Shown in pieces: positions 37,880 to 53,700 of a stretch of DNA of 64,000 bases. Made by a program: the position numbers and the translations under genes. The DNA is from Azospira oryzae. GTDB taxonomy: Bacteria > Pseudomonadota > Gammaproteobacteria > Burkholderiales > Rhodocyclaceae. How positions within the stretch are numbered: position 1 is the stretch's first letter; each line of letters begins with the position of its first letter. Where the stretch lies: positions 744,001-808,000 of the forward strand of contig NZ_SHKM01000001.1 of the NCBI RefSeq assembly GCF_004217225.1, given 5' to 3'. The notes under the pieces were generated by a model that was not told the origin of the DNA, searched no databases, and was given only the letters and a program-made list of their open reading frames with translations.

Positions 37880-38608
37880 TCAGCAGTAGACCAGCGTGCC
37901 TTCCGCTTCACCCAGCACCACCCGCTTCAGGGCGCCGCTCTTGAAGATGGAAAACACGTTGATCGGCAGTTTCTGGTCGCGGCACAGCGCGAATGCGGTG
38001 GCATCCATGACCGCCAGGTTGCGGGCGATGGCTTCGTCGAAACTGATCTTGTCGTAACGGGTGGCGGACGGATCCTTCTTCGGGTCGGCAGTGTAGATGC
38101 CGTCCACCTTGGTCGCCTTGAGCACGATCTGGGCGCCGATTTCGGCACCGCGCAGGGCGGCGGCGGTATCGGTGGTGAAGAAGGGGTTGCCGGTGCCGGC
38201 AGCGAAAATGACGATGCGGCCCTGTTCCAGATAGCGGATGGCCTTGCCCCGGATGTAGGGCTCCACCACCTGCTCGATATCCAGGGCGGACTGGACCCGG
38301 CTGTTGAGGCCGGCCATGCGCATGGCGTCCTGCAGGGCCAGACCGTTCATGACGGTGGCCAGCATGCCCATGTAGTCGGCGGTAGCCCGGTCCATGCCGG
38401 TGGCGGCAGGCGCAACACCGCGGAAGATGTTGCCGCCGCCGATGACCACGCCGATTTCCACCCCCAGTTCAGCCACTTCCTTGATCTCGGCGACAATCTC
38501 GGAGATCGTCTGGCGATTGATGCCGTAGGCATCGGAGCCCATCAGGGCCTCACCGCTGAGTTTGAGGAGAATACGCTTGTAGGCCGGCTGGGGAGTGGTA
38601 TCGGGCAT
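37880..38608 (-). CDS. pyrH: UMP kinase
   Basis: PyrH phosphorylates UMP to UDP; it is hexameric and regulated by GTP and UTP. The 242-residue amino-acid-kinase-fold protein has [42 protein letters not shown] and [16 protein letters not shown]. Two in-frame ATGs lie six bases apart (38614 and 38608); the AAGGA site overlaps the first and is five bases before the second, which is preferred. Confidence 0.97.
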   Translation of the reverse strand: MPDTTPQPAYKRILLKLSGEALMGSDAYGINRQTISEIVAEIKEVAELGVEIGVVIGGGNIFRGVAPAATGMDRATADYMGMLATVMNGLALQDAMRMAGLNSRVQSALDIEQVVEPYIRGKAIRYLEQGRIVIFAAGTGNPFFTTDTAAALRGAEIGAQIVLKATKVDGIYTADPKKDPSATRYDKISFDEAIARNLAVMDATAFALCRDQKLPINVFSIFKSGALKRVVLGEAEGTLVYC

Positions 38609-38629
38609 GGGCATCCTTAGATTGCTAGA

Positions 38630-39526
38630 TTACTTCTGGGCAGCAGCGGCAGCCTGGGCAGCCACTTCAGCAGCGAAGTCGGTGACCTTCTTCTCGATGC
38701 CTTCGCCCACGATGAACAGGGTGAAAGCGGCCACGGAGGCACCCTTGGCCTTCAGCAGCTGTTCGATGGTCTGCTTGCCGTCTTCAGCCTTGACGAAGAC
38801 CTGGGCCAGCAGGGTCACTTCCTTCAGGAACTTCTGCACGGTGCCGTCGGCGATCTTTTCCAGCATGGCTTCGGGCTTGTTGTCGGCACGGGCCTTTTCG
38901 ATGGCGACGCGACGCTCGGTGTCGATCAGCTCCTGGGAAACGCCGGAAGCATCCAGAGCCTTGGGCTTGGAAGCGGCGATGTGCATGGCGATGTCCTTGG
39001 CCAGCTGTTCGTCGCCGCCCACCAGGTCCAGCAGCACGCCGATCTTGGCGCCGCCGTGGATGTAGGAGGCCAGCTTGCCCTGGGCTTCCACGCGCACGAA
39101 GCGGCGGAAGGACATGTTTTCACCGATCTTGCCGACCAGAGCGGCACGGATGGATTCCAGGCTCTGACCACCCACTTCCAGGGCGGAGAGGGCTTCCACG
39201 TCGGCCGGGTTCTTGGTGGCCACCAGTTCGGCGGCGTTCTTCACCAGTTCCAGGAAGTCGTCGTTCTTGGCCACGAAGTCGGTTTCGCAGTTCACTTCAA
39301 CGATGGCACCCAGCTTGGCGTCAGCGGAAATGTAGATGCCGACCACGCCTTCGGCGGTCACGCGGGCAGCGGCCTTGGTAGCCTTGTTGCCCAGCTTGAC
39401 GCGCAGGATTTCCTCGGCCTTGCCCATGTCGCCGTCGGCTTCGGTCAGGGCCTTCTTGCATTCCATCATCGGCGCATCGGTCTTTGCGCGCAGTTCAGCC
39501 ACCATGCTTGCGGTAATTGCCGCCAT
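38630..39526 (-). CDS. tsf: Translation elongation factor Ts
   Basis: EF-Ts recycles EF-Tu by promoting GDP release. The 298-residue protein starts [13 protein letters not shown] and has the UBA-like N-domain with [18 protein letters not shown], the core [14 protein letters not shown] and the dimerisation/coiled regions. It is in the rpsB-tsf operon, behind a 104-base gap with two hairpins. Confidence 0.97.
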   Translation of the reverse strand: MAAITASMVAELRAKTDAPMMECKKALTEADGDMGKAEEILRVKLGNKATKAAARVTAEGVVGIYISADAKLGAIVEVNCETDFVAKNDDFLELVKNAAELVATKNPADVEALSALEVGGQSLESIRAALVGKIGENMSFRRFVRVEAQGKLASYIHGGAKIGVLLDLVGGDEQLAKDIAMHIAASKPKALDASGVSQELIDTERRVAIEKARADNKPEAMLEKIADGTVQKFLKEVTLLAQVFVKAEDGKQTIEQLLKAKGASVAAFTLFIVGEGIEKKVTDFAAEVAAQAAAAAQK

Positions 39527-39547
39527 ATTTTTTCTCCGGTTGCTACT

Positions 39548-39617
39548 GGAAGGGCGCCACGCAGGCGCCCTTCCGGATTGACATAAACGAATCAGAAACG
39601 CCGCTCGGAAGCGGCGT
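39548..39617 (-). promoter_or_regulatory. Tandem hairpins between rpsB and tsf
   Basis: GGAAGGGCGCC/GGCGCCCTTCC (39548-39574) and ACGCCGC/GCGGCGT (39598-39617) are perfect stems in the intercistronic gap. Neither has a U-run, so they are more likely to stabilise or partly attenuate the mRNA than to terminate it. Confidence 0.6.
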
Positions 39618-39630
39618 CGGAAGGGACCGA

Positions 39631-40380
39631 TTACTCGGCAGCTTCTTCCACTTCAACGAACTCGTCGTCGCCGCCGGTGGCAGCCACGATTTCCTGCAGG
39701 GACATGCTGCGGCCTTCCAGGATGGCATCGGCCACGCCACGGGCGTACAGGCGGATGGCGCGGGAGGAGTCGTCGTTGCCGGGGATCACGTAATCCACGC
39801 CTTCGGGGGAGTGGTTGGTATCAACCACGGCGATCACGGGGATGCCCAGCTTGTTGGCTTCGGTGATGGCGATCTTGTGGTAGCCCACGTCCACCACGAA
39901 CAGGGCGTCGGGCAGGCCGGCCATGTTCTTGATGCCGCCGATGGACTTCTGCAGCTTTTCCAGTTCGCGCTTCTGCATCAGGGCTTCCTTCTTGCCCAGA
40001 CGCTCGATGGAGCCGTCCTCGACGGACTGTTCCATGTCCTGCAGACGCTTGATGGACTGCTTGACGGTCTTGAAGTTGGTCAGCATGCCGCCCAGCCAGC
40101 GCTGGTCAACATAGGGGGTGCCGGCGCGCTGGGCTTCTTCGGCGATGATCTCGCGAGCCTGGCGCTTGGTGCCGACGAACATGATGGTGCCCTTGTTGGC
40201 GGCCAGCTTCTTCACGAAGGCCATGGCTTCGTTGTACTTGGCCAGGGTCTTTTCCAGGTTGACGATGTGAATCTTGTTGCGGGCACCGAAGATGTACTGA
40301 GCCATCTTCGGGTTCCAGAAACGGGTTTGGTGGCCGAAGTGAACACCGGCTTCCAGCATCTGACGCATAGTTGCGGACAT
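39631..40380 (-). CDS. rpsB: 30S ribosomal protein S2
   Basis: S2 is a late-assembling protein of the small subunit that binds near S1. The 249-residue product has [52 protein letters not shown] and the distal [22 protein letters not shown] ribosome site precedes the start. Transcription begins from a strong promoter about 206 bases upstream with a structured leader. Confidence 0.98.
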   Translation of the reverse strand: MSATMRQMLEAGVHFGHQTRFWNPKMAQYIFGARNKIHIVNLEKTLAKYNEAMAFVKKLAANKGTIMFVGTKRQAREIIAEEAQRAGTPYVDQRWLGGMLTNFKTVKQSIKRLQDMEQSVEDGSIERLGKKEALMQKRELEKLQKSIGGIKNMAGLPDALFVVDVGYHKIAITEANKLGIPVIAVVDTNHSPEGVDYVIPGNDDSSRAIRLYARGVADAILEGRSMSLQEIVAATGGDDEFVEVEEAAE

Positions 40381-40586
40381 ATAAAACTCCTCAAGGGTTG
40401 AACCGCCATCCGCCGCATTACAGCTTAAAAAGCCACTACTGCCACCCGCAAAGCGGGCACCCTAGATAGAGGCGGATGTGAGTGATTTGCCCGGAACCGG
40501 ACCACCCGGTTCCATGACATGCAGGCCTGGCAAAACAGTTTCGCCAGCCCCGTCTTCCCGGTTTCGATGGACCGAAGCCGAAAAGC
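40381..40586 (-). promoter_or_regulatory. Structured rpsB leader (putative S2 autoregulatory RNA)
   Basis: The predicted untranslated leader is about 205 bases. Near 40440-40465 it contains a G/C-rich hairpin (GTGCCCGC, TTT, GCGGGTGGC on the minus strand), followed by GTAGTGGC and a U-run. In gammaproteobacteria S2 represses its own mRNA through a leader structure; this hairpin is the best candidate for a similar element, but I assign it from position rather than from a matched consensus. Confidence 0.5.
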
Positions 40587-40592
40587 CGCAGG

Positions 40593-40621
40593 ATTTTAGC
40601 ATTTCATCGCTTTTTACTCAA
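40593..40621 (-). promoter_or_regulatory. Sigma-70 promoter of rpsB
   Basis: On the minus strand TTGAGT (40621-40616) and TAAAAT (40598-40593) are separated by exactly 17 bases, predicting a start near 40586. The surrounding region is AT-rich, including an A-run in the spacer. It faces away from map. Confidence 0.78.
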
Positions 40622-40706
40622 GGCGAACCACCGGCCGCCAAAATTGCCTAAGGGGGGCGCCTTCTATATCCTTCGCCCTTCAACCCGCATCAGACAAAGA
40701 GCCGCA

Positions 40707-41504
40707 ATGAGCGTCATCATCAAAACCGCCGACGAAATCGAAAAAATGCGTATCGCCTGCCGCCTGGCGGCGGAAGTGCTCGACCACGTCACCCCCTATG
40801 TGAAGCCCGGCGTCACCACCGGCGAACTGGACCGCATCTGCCACGACTACATGGTCAATGTGCAGGGCTGCATCCCCGCCCCCCTCAACTACGCCCCGCC
40901 GGGCTACACGCCCTACCCCAAGTCCATCTGCACCTCCATCAACCACCAGGTGTGCCATGGCATCCCGGGGGAAAAGCCGCTGAAGAACGGCGACATCGTC
41001 AACCTGGACATCACCGTCATCAAGGACGGCTTCCACGGCGACACCAGCCGCATGTTCGTGGTCGGCGAAGGCTCCATCCTGGCCAAGCGCCTGTGCGAGA
41101 TCACCCACGACTGCATGTGGATCGGCATCAACCAGATCAAGCCCGGCGCCCACCTGGGCGACATCGGCGCCGCCATCCAGAAATATGCGGAAAATGCCGG
41201 TTTTTCCGTGGTCCGGGAATTCTGCGGCCACGGCATCGGCCGCAAGTTCCACGAAGACCCCCAGGTCCTGCACTACGGCAAGGCCGGCACCGGCATCGAA
41301 CTGAAGCCCGGCATGATCTTCACCGTGGAACCCATGATCAACGCCGGCAAGGCCGCCATCAAGGAAATGGGCGACGGCTGGACCATCGTCACCAAGGACC
41401 GCAGTCTTTCCGCCCAGTGGGAACACACCATCCTGGTCACCGAAACCGGCTACGAAGCCCTGACCGTCTCCGCCGGCAGCCGCCCCAAACCCGACTGGAT
41501 CTGA
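40707..41504 (+). CDS. map: Type I methionine aminopeptidase
   Basis: Map removes the initiator methionine from nascent proteins. The 265-residue protein has [38 protein letters not shown], the [14 protein letters not shown] histidine motif and [11 protein letters not shown], completing the two-metal site. The start at 40707 gives the family N-terminus [14 protein letters not shown]. It is divergent from rpsB, the usual arrangement, and leads directly into glnD. Confidence 0.97.
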   Translation: MSVIIKTADEIEKMRIACRLAAEVLDHVTPYVKPGVTTGELDRICHDYMVNVQGCIPAPLNYAPPGYTPYPKSICTSINHQVCHGIPGEKPLKNGDIVNLDITVIKDGFHGDTSRMFVVGEGSILAKRLCEITHDCMWIGINQIKPGAHLGDIGAAIQKYAENAGFSVVREFCGHGIGRKFHEDPQVLHYGKAGTGIELKPGMIFTVEPMINAGKAAIKEMGDGWTIVTKDRSLSAQWEHTILVTETGYEALTVSAGSRPKPDWI

Positions 41505-41509
41505 AGCCC

Positions 41510-44101
41510 ATGCCCAGCAGCGCCCCCGCTCCCCATCCCCTGGCCCATTACAAAGCCATGCTGCAGGAAGGGCAGCAGGCGCTGAAGTCGGACTACCAGT
41601 CCCAAGGCGACGCCGCTGCCCTGCTGCGGCAACGCTGCAGCAACATCGACAAACTGCTGGTGCAGATCTGGCAGGACCAGCAGTTCCCCTCCTCCCTGGC
41701 CCTGGTGGCCGTGGGCGGCTACGGCCGCGGCGAGCTGTATCCGGCCTCCGACATCGACCTGCTGCTGCTGTTGCCGGCGGAGCCCGACGAGGCCCTGAAG
41801 GGCAAGCTGGAACAGCTGGTGGGCCTGTTCTGGGACATCGGTCTGGAAATCGGCCACAGTGTCCGCACCCTGGAAGAATGCCTGCAGGAGGCTGCCGGCG
41901 ACATCACGGTGCAGACGGCCCTCATCGAAGCCCGCCTGCTGAGCGGCGACCAGGCCCTCTTCAGCCGCTTCCAGCAGGGACTGGCGGCCACCCTGGACCC
42001 CCAGACCTTCTTCAAGGCCAAGAAGCTGGAGCAGGATGAGCGCTACATCCGTTTCCATGAAACCCCCTACGCCCTGGAGCCCAACCTCAAGGAAAGCCCG
42101 GGCGGCCTGCGGGACCTCCAGGTGGTGCTGTGGGTGGCCCAGGCGGCCGGCCTGGGCCGAACCTGGCAGGACCTGGAACGGGGCGGTTTCATCACCGCCG
42201 AGGAAACCCAGGCCCTGATCGAGGCCCAGGGCCTGCTGGAGACCCTGCGGGTCAGGCTGCACCTGCTCACCGGCCGGCGCGAGGACCGGCTGCTGTTCGA
42301 CGTGCAGACACCCATGGCGGCGGACATGGGCATCGAAGCCACGCCCACCCGCCGCTCCAGCGAACAGCTGATGCAGCGTTACTACCGCAACGCCAAGCTG
42401 GTGACCCAGCTCAACATCATCCTCATGCAGAACATCGGGGCCGCCATCTTCCCGGCCCAGGAACGGGCCCCCGAAGCCATCGACGCCGATTTCCAGAAGG
42501 CCAACGGCCTGCTCGACGTCAGCGACGAAGAAGTCTTCCAGCGCCGTCCCGGCGCCCTGCTGGAAGCCTTTCTCCTGCTGCAGCAGAACCCGGACCTGAA
42601 GGGCATGACCGCCCGCACCCTGCGCGCCCTGTGGCGGGCCCGCCTGCTCATCAACGACGAATTCCGCGCCGATCCGGCCAACCGGGCCTGCTTCCTCAAG
42701 CTTTTCCAGCAGAAGCAGGGCATCGTCCACGAATTCCGCCGCATGAACCAGTACGGCATCCTGGGCCGTTACATCCCGGCCTTCGGCGCCGTGGTGGGCC
42801 AGATGCAGCACGACCTGTTCCATGCCTACACGGTGGACCAGCACATCCTCCAGGTGATGCGCAACATGCGCCGCTTCACCATGGAGGAGTTCGCCCACGA
42901 ATACCCCCTCTGCTCCCGCCTGGTGGCCGGCTTCGACCGCCCCTGGCTGCTCTACATCGCCACCCTGTTCCACGACATTGCCAAGGGCCGGGGCGGCGAC
43001 CACTCCAGCCTGGGCATGGCCGACGCCCGCGCCTTCTGCGAAAACCACGGCCTGGCGCCGGAAGACACGGAACTGGTGGAATGGTTGGTGGGCCAGCACC
43101 TGGTCATGTCCCAGGTGGCCCAGAAGGAGGACATCACCGATCCCGAAGTGGTGGCGGCCTTTGCCGCCCGGGTCAGGGACGAACGCCATCTCACCGCCCT
43201 CTACCTGCTCACCGTGGCCGATATCCGGGGCACTAGCCCCAAGGTGTGGAACGCCTGGAAGGGCAAGCTGCTGGAGGACCTCTACGGCATGACCCTGCGC
43301 CTGCTGGAAAAGGGCGTCACGCCCGAACCCCACGGCGTCATCGAGGAGCGCCAGGAGGAGGCCCTGCGCCTGCTGCGCTACTTCGCCCTCTCCGACACGG
43401 TGCACCAGGGCCTGTGGAAGCAGCTGGACACGGTCTATTTCCTGCGCCACTCGGCCGAGGAAATCGCCTGGCACACCCGCTGCCTGCACTACCGCATCCA
43501 CCACGACGAGCCCCTGGTGAAGGCCCGCCTGCGCCAGATCCAGGACTGCAGCGAGGCCACCGAGACCCTGCAGGTGATGGTCTACACCCGGGATCAGCCG
43601 GACCTCTTCGCCCGCCTCTGCGGCTTCTTCGGCCGCGCCGGCTTCAACATCGTCGATGCCAAGATCCACACCACCCGCCACGGCTACGCCCTGGACAGCT
43701 TCATCCTGCTTGACGTCTCCAACCGGGAGATTCCGCGGGAAATGGCCAGCTATGTGGAACACGAACTGACCGAGGCCCTGCTCCACCCGGGGCCGCCGGA
43801 GGCACCGCCCACCGGCCGCCTGTCCCGCCAGGTGCGGCACTTCCCCATCGCGCCCCAGGTCAGCCTGCTGCCCGACGACCGGGGCCACTGCGTCCTCTCC
43901 ATCGTCGCCGCCGACCGTCCCGGCCTGCTCTTCTCCGTTGCCCAGACCCTGGCCCGACACGGCGCCGGGCTGCAGACGGCGAAAATCGCCACCCTGGGCG
44001 AACGGGCCGAGGACACCTTCCTCGTTTCCGGCGGCGACCTGGACCAGAGCAGCAAGCGCATCCGTCTGGAAACGGAATTGCTGGAAATGCTGCAGGTCTA
44101 G
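41510..44101 (+). CDS. glnD: PII uridylyltransferase/uridylyl-removing enzyme
   Basis: GlnD senses glutamine and modifies the PII proteins (GlnB/GlnK), controlling nitrogen assimilation. The 863-residue protein has the nucleotidyltransferase motif [20 protein letters not shown] (about residues 66-85), the GlnD linker domain, an HD hydrolase domain with [13 protein letters not shown], and two C-terminal ACT domains ([40 protein letters not shown]) that bind glutamine. It begins 5 bases after map and ends at a strong terminator. Confidence 0.97.
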   Translation: MPSSAPAPHPLAHYKAMLQEGQQALKSDYQSQGDAAALLRQRCSNIDKLLVQIWQDQQFPSSLALVAVGGYGRGELYPASDIDLLLLLPAEPDEALKGKLEQLVGLFWDIGLEIGHSVRTLEECLQEAAGDITVQTALIEARLLSGDQALFSRFQQGLAATLDPQTFFKAKKLEQDERYIRFHETPYALEPNLKESPGGLRDLQVVLWVAQAAGLGRTWQDLERGGFITAEETQALIEAQGLLETLRVRLHLLTGRREDRLLFDVQTPMAADMGIEATPTRRSSEQLMQRYYRNAKLVTQLNIILMQNIGAAIFPAQERAPEAIDADFQKANGLLDVSDEEVFQRRPGALLEAFLLLQQNPDLKGMTARTLRALWRARLLINDEFRADPANRACFLKLFQQKQGIVHEFRRMNQYGILGRYIPAFGAVVGQMQHDLFHAYTVDQHILQVMRNMRRFTMEEFAHEYPLCSRLVAGFDRPWLLYIATLFHDIAKGRGGDHSSLGMADARAFCENHGLAPEDTELVEWLVGQHLVMSQVAQKEDITDPEVVAAFAARVRDERHLTALYLLTVADIRGTSPKVWNAWKGKLLEDLYGMTLRLLEKGVTPEPHGVIEERQEEALRLLRYFALSDTVHQGLWKQLDTVYFLRHSAEEIAWHTRCLHYRIHHDEPLVKARLRQIQDCSEATETLQVMVYTRDQPDLFARLCGFFGRAGFNIVDAKIHTTRHGYALDSFILLDVSNREIPREMASYVEHELTEALLHPGPPEAPPTGRLSRQVRHFPIAPQVSLLPDDRGHCVLSIVAADRPGLLFSVAQTLARHGAGLQTAKIATLGERAEDTFLVSGGDLDQSSKRIRLETELLEMLQV

Positions 44102-44131
44102 GGCAGAATCCAGGCGGCGGACTGCGCCAAG

Positions 44132-44160
44132 AAAAAAGGAGGCCGCGGCCTCCTTTTTTT
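44132..44160. terminator. Bidirectional terminator between glnD and def
   Basis: GGAGGCC/GGCCTCC around GC is flanked by A6 and T7. It overlaps the def stop region and serves both convergent genes. Confidence 0.93.
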
Positions 44161-44707
44161 AATCCTCCGCCCCCGTGCCGGGGCCCTCGGGAAACAACTC
44201 CTCGATGAAGCCGAAGCGGGAAAAGTCCCGGATGCGGGCCGGATAGAGCAGGCCGTCCAGATGGTCGCACTCGTGCTGCACCACCCGGGCGTGGAAACCT
44301 TCCACCACCCGCTCCAAGGGCTCCCCCTCGGGGGTGAAGGCGCTATAGCGCAGGCGCTTCCAGCGGGGCACCCAGCCGCGCATGCCGGGCAGGGAAAGGC
44401 AGCCTTCCCAGCCCTCTTCCTCCTCGCTGCCGAGGGGCTCCAGCTGCGGATTGAGCAGCACCGTGAAGGGAATGGCCGGAGCCTCCGGATAACGTTCGCT
44501 GCTGTCGAAGCCGAACACCACCAGGCGCAGGTCCACGCCGATCTGGGGCGCCGCCAGGCCGACGCCGCCCTCCGCCACCATGGTCGCTTCCATGTCCGCA
44601 ATCAGGGCGGCCAGGGCCGGAGTGCCGAACTCGGTGATTTCCCGGGCCCGCTGCCGCAGCACCGGATGGCCCATGCGCAGGACGGGACGGGCGACGCCGG
44701 GGGCCAT
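44159..44707 (-). CDS. def: Peptide deformylase
   Basis: The enzyme removes the formyl group from nascent N-termini. All three motifs are present: [19 protein letters not shown] and QHECDHLDG, giving the Cys-His-His metal site and catalytic Glu. The 182-residue protein is long enough to be a full enzyme. It follows mtnP with 2 bases between. No fmt gene is adjacent, so this may be a second deformylase. The Cys-His-His-Glu set is intact, so activity is expected. Confidence 0.93.
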   Translation of the reverse strand: MAPGVARPVLRMGHPVLRQRAREITEFGTPALAALIADMEATMVAEGGVGLAAPQIGVDLRLVVFGFDSSERYPEAPAIPFTVLLNPQLEPLGSEEEEGWEGCLSLPGMRGWVPRWKRLRYSAFTPEGEPLERVVEGFHARVVQHECDHLDGLLYPARIRDFSRFGFIEELFPEGPGTGAED

Positions 44708-44709
44708 GG

Positions 44710-45462
44710 TCAGTCCCGGGCGCCGTGGTTGGCGACCAGCTGCTCGATGATGCCCCGCACCCGCCCCATGGCGTTCTGCAGCACATCCTCGATGGACTCG
44801 AAGTGGATGCCGTCCCGGCTCTCGCCGCGGCCGGCGGCGTAGTTGGCCACCACGTTGATGGCGGCATAGGGCAGATCCAGTTCCCGGGCCAGCACCGCTT
44901 CGGGCATGCCGGTCATGCCCACCAGGTCGGCACCGTCCCGCTCCATTCGGTTGATTTCGGCGGCCGTCTCCAGGCGCGGCCCCTGGGTGGCGGCATAGAC
45001 GCCGCCCATGCGCACCTCCTCGCCGATCATGGAGGCGGCGGTGAGGATCTGGTTGCGCAGCAGTTCGTCGTAGGGATGGGTGAAATCCACGTGGGTCACG
45101 GTGCAGCCGTCGCCTTCGTGGAAGGTGGAGCGGCGCCCCCAGGTGTAGTCGATGATCTGGTGCGGCACGACGATGTCGCCGGGGGCCAGGTCGCCGCGGA
45201 TGCCGCCGACGGAAGCCACGGAGACGATGGCCGTGGCCTTCTTCGACCACAGAGCCCACAGGTTGGCGCGGTAATTCACCTCGTGGGGCGGAATGGTGTG
45301 GCCGTAGCCGTGGCGGGCGACGAACATGGCGGGCTGGCCGCAGATGTTGCCGAAGGTGACGGGCCCGGAGGGCTCGCCGTAGGGGGTGCGGACGATTTCC
45401 CGGTGGGAAATGTCCAGGTTGGCCAGCTGGGTCAGGCCACTGCCGCCGATGATTGCAAGCAT
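44710..45462 (-). CDS. mtnP: S-methyl-5'-thioinosine/thioadenosine phosphorylase
   Basis: This PNP/MTAP-family enzyme recycles methylthio-nucleosides from polyamine and homoserine lactone synthesis. The 250-residue protein has [10 protein letters not shown], the phosphate site [20 protein letters not shown] and [18 protein letters not shown]. In the base-binding region it reads [13 protein letters not shown], where MTA-specific enzymes have the DxD pair. The Asn-x-Ala-Ala form resembles the Pseudomonas methylthioinosine phosphorylase, so 6-oxopurine preference is likely. The neighbouring hpt, which uses hypoxanthine, supports this. Confidence 0.88.
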   Translation of the reverse strand: MLAIIGGSGLTQLANLDISHREIVRTPYGEPSGPVTFGNICGQPAMFVARHGYGHTIPPHEVNYRANLWALWSKKATAIVSVASVGGIRGDLAPGDIVVPHQIIDYTWGRRSTFHEGDGCTVTHVDFTHPYDELLRNQILTAASMIGEEVRMGGVYAATQGPRLETAAEINRMERDGADLVGMTGMPEAVLARELDLPYAAINVVANYAAGRGESRDGIHFESIEDVLQNAMGRVRGIIEQLVANHGARD

Positions 45463-45513
45463 TGCGGGAAAACTCCGAAGATTGGCCGGTGGCGGCGAAG
45501 GCCGCCGCCGGGA

Positions 45514-46062
45514 TTACTCGTCCTTGAGGGCGTAGATGGCCGGCAGGTTGCGCCAGGCGCCGTAGGCATCCATGCCGTAGCCGAAAACGAAGCGGTCGGG
45601 CACCTTGAGGGCCGCGAAATCGGCAGTCACGGGCTTATTCTTGCCGTTTTCCTTGTCCGTCGCCACTGCCAGATAGACGGCCTTGGCCCCCTGGTGCAGC
45701 AGGCGGTCCTTGATGGCCGCCAGGGTCACGCCTTCGTCCAGGATGTCGTCCACCACCAGCACGGTGCGGTCCTTGACGCTGGTCCAGGGCGCGGCGCGCC
45801 AGGACAGGGCGCCGCCGGCCGTATCCTGACCGTAGCGGGTGGCATGCAGGTAGTCGAAGTCCGCCGGGAAGGGCAGGCGGGCCATCAACTGGCCGGCAAA
45901 GACCACGCCGCCGGTCATGACGCAGAGGATCAGGGGATTGCTCTCCCCCAGGCGGGCGGTGATTTCCGCCGCCACCCGGTCCACGGCGGCGGACACGGTT
46001 TCGGCGGAATGGACCAGTTCTCCCCGGGCCAGCAGGGCCAGGGCTTCTTCGCGGGTAGCCAT
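45514..46062 (-). CDS. hpt: Hypoxanthine(-guanine) phosphoribosyltransferase
   Basis: The 182-residue enzyme makes IMP (and perhaps GMP) from the free base and PRPP. It has the PRPP motif [31 protein letters not shown] near the N-terminus, and the base-binding [20 protein letters not shown]. It is 51 bases upstream of mtnP, with a G/C-rich hairpin (45486-45511) between. The pair could convert methylthioinosine to hypoxanthine and then IMP. Confidence 0.9.
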   Translation of the reverse strand: MATREEALALLARGELVHSAETVSAAVDRVAAEITARLGESNPLILCVMTGGVVFAGQLMARLPFPADFDYLHATRYGQDTAGGALSWRAAPWTSVKDRTVLVVDDILDEGVTLAAIKDRLLHQGAKAVYLAVATDKENGKNKPVTADFAALKVPDRFVFGYGMDAYGAWRNLPAIYALKDE

Positions 46063-46075
46063 GGGCTGCTCCTTC

Positions 46076-50771
<4,696 letters not shown>

Positions 50772-53700
50772 TCATGCGGCCACCTGTTCGCGCATGCGCA
50801 GGGCCTCGGCGATATCCACCTCGACGATCCGGGACACCCCGGATTCCTGCATGGTCACGCCCACCAGTTGCTGGGCCATTTCCATGGCGATCTTGTTGTG
50901 GCTGATGAACAAAAACTGGGTATTGGCAGACATGCGCTTGACCATCTCGGCAAAGCGCTCGGTATTGGAATCGTCCAGGGGCGCATCCACTTCGTCGAGC
51001 AGACAGAAGGGCGCCGGATTGAGCTGGAACATGGCGAACACCAGGGCGATGGCGGTGAGGGCCTTCTCGCCGCCGGAGAGCAGGTGGATGGTGGCGTTCT
51101 TCTTGCCCGGGGGCTGGGCGGTGATCTGCACGCCGGCATCGAGGATCTCGTCGCCGGTCATCACCAGCCGGGCCTCGCCGCCGCCGAAGAGGGTCGGGAA
51201 CAGTTCGCCGAAGTGCCGGTTCACCGTGTCGTAGGTGGCCTGCAGCAGGTCCCGGGTTTCCTTGTCGATGCGGCGGATGGCGTTTTCCAGGGTTTCCATG
51301 GCGGTGTTCAGGTCTTCCGCCTGGTCGTCGAGGAACTGCTTGCGCTGGGTCGCCGATTCCAGTTCCTCCAGGGCCGCCAGGTTCACCGCCCCCAGTTCCA
51401 GGATGGCCTTCTGCAGGCTGCCGATGGAGCTTTGCAGGCTGCTGGCCTTGGTGCCGGCGAAGGCCTGGGCCTGTTCCGCCAGGACTTCCTCGTTGGCGCC
51501 GGCTTCCAGCAGCTGGGCGGTGAGCTGTTCCACATTGAGGGCCGCCGCCTGTTCCTTGAGGCGCAGTTCGCCGACCCGGTCGCGCATGGGGTTGAGGCCC
51601 TGCTCGATCTTCAGGCGCTGCTCTTCCAGCTGGCGCAGGGCCTGGGTGGCGTTTTCCATGGCCTCCCGCTGGGCCGCCAGGGCCTGCTCGCGCAGCACGC
51701 GCTGCTCCAGGGCTTCCTGCAGCTTGGGTTCGAGAATCTCGACCTGGAGGTTTTCCCGGGTCTGGCGGCACTGGGCCAGGTCGTCGGCGATGCGCTGCAG
51801 CTGACGCTGGGACATGACCCGGTTGTTGGCCACTTCGGCCAGCTTGCCTTCGGCCTCGCGCAGGGAGAACTGGGCTTCCCGGTGCTCCCGCTCCACGTTG
51901 GCCAGGGCCTCCCGCTCCTCGCGCAGGGCCCGGTCCGCCTCTTCCAGACGGGCCCGCACGCCGGCGAAGCGGGCATGGAGGGCGTCCAGGTTTTCCCGCT
52001 GCTGGGCGATGGCCTCGTCGGCGATGAAGAGGCGCTCCTGCTCCACCTCCTCTTCCGCCGCCAGTTCGGCCGCGGCCTGTTCGATCTGGGCGTGGCGCTC
52101 CCGGATGCGCTCGAGAATCTGGTTCTGCCGCATCACTTCCATCTGCAGGGTGTGGATGCGGTCCTGCTGTTCCTGGGTGCGGCGGCGCAGGTTCTGGCTG
52201 TCGCTCTGGCCGGCGGCGATGCGTTCTTCCACTTCGGCCAGGCGGGCCTGGGCGGTTTCCACCGCCAGCTGCTTGTCGTCAAGGGCGGCGGCGAGGGCCT
52301 CGATTTCCCGCTGGCGTTCCAGCAGGCCGTGTTCGGCCGAGTCGGGGGCGAACAGGGTCAGGCTGTGGCGGCTCAGCAGATGGCCTTCCCGGGTCACCAG
52401 CAGCTGGCCGGGGGCCAGGCTGGCGCGCCGCTGCAGGGCCGCCTCCATGCTGTCCACGCAATCGATGCCGTGCAGCCAGTCGGCCAGGACGCCGGCCAGG
52501 GCCGGCTCATGGCAGCGGATGCGGCCCAGCAGGCCGCCGGCCGGGGCTTCGGCGGCGCCGGAAAGGAGCAGGGTCAGCTTGCCCGCCGGCTTGTCGTCCA
52601 CCAGGGCGGCCAAGGCCGCCGGGTCTTCCAGGGAAACGGCGTTGAGGCGTTCGCGCAGCACGGCTTCCACCGCGTCTTCCCAGCCCGCGTCCACTTCCAG
52701 GCGCTTCCACAGGGGGGTGCGGCTTTCCAGGCCGTGACGGCGCAGCCATTCACCCACCTTGCCGCCGGACTGGACCCGCTCCTGCAACTGTTCCAGGGCG
52801 GCGCGGCGGGCGCGCACGTCGGCCACGTCCTTCACGGCTGCCTGCACTTCCTCCAGCAATTCGCGGCGACGGGCCTCGAGCTGGGGCAGTTCGCCCTGGG
52901 CGGCGCCCAGCTTGTCCTGCAGGGCGATCAGGCGCTCCTGCTGTTCGGCCAGTTCCTCGGTCTTCAGGTCCAGCTCGCTGGTATCCGGATCGGCCAGGCT
53001 TTCCCGCTCCTGCTCCATGCGGTCGCGGCGCTGGGCGATGCTCTGCAGGGTGCGCTCGGCATGGCTGCGGTGGGTCTGTTCCACCTGCAGGGCCTGCTCC
53101 ACCTTGGCCATCTCGGCCCGCTGCTGGTTGAGGGCCTCCTGGGCCGCCGCCTGGGCCTCCTCGGCCATGGGCAGGCGCTCCTGGCGGGCCTCCAGCTTCA
53201 TCTGGGCCTGTTCCTGGCGGCCTTCGGCCACCAGTTGCAGTTCGCGCCAGCGTTCCTCGTCCATGTCCAGGCGCTCGGCCTGTTCCTGCCAGTGCTGCTG
53301 CTCGCCTTCCAGCTGGGCCAGGCGGGATTCCAGCTGCACGCCGGATTCGCGCTGGTGGCGGATTTCCGTTTCCAGCCGGGCCACGTCCGCATTGACGGCG
53401 AAGAGGTCGCTCTGGGCCTGGTGCACGCCGTCGCTGGCGGCGAAATGGGCTTCCCGGGAGGCTTCCAGCTGGGCCTCGATGTCGCGCAGGGCGGCGGTCT
53501 GGCCTTCCAGGTCGGTACCGGCCCGCTCGATTTCCATGGCGAAGCGCTGCTGCTCGGCCTTGGCCTCGTTGCGCCGCAGCACCCACAGCACCTGCTGCTT
53601 CAGGGTCAGTTCGTCGTTCAGTTGGTGGTACTGGCGGGCCACGGCGGCCTGGGCTTCCAGGCGCTCCATCTGGCCGGCCAGCTCGAGGCGGATGTCCTCC

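Noticed and set aside
40644-40706. N-terminal extension of map
   Set aside because: The extra 21 residues lie in the divergent promoter region and lack a family match; the start at 40707 fits the family.
44707-45259. Fusion of a large upstream region to peptide deformylase
   Set aside because: The upstream part is the mtnP gene read in another frame; def has its own ATG 2 bases after the mtnP stop.
45486-45511. G/C-rich hairpin between hpt and mtnP as a terminator
   Set aside because: No T-run follows it on the transcribed strand; it is more likely an mRNA-stabilising stem.
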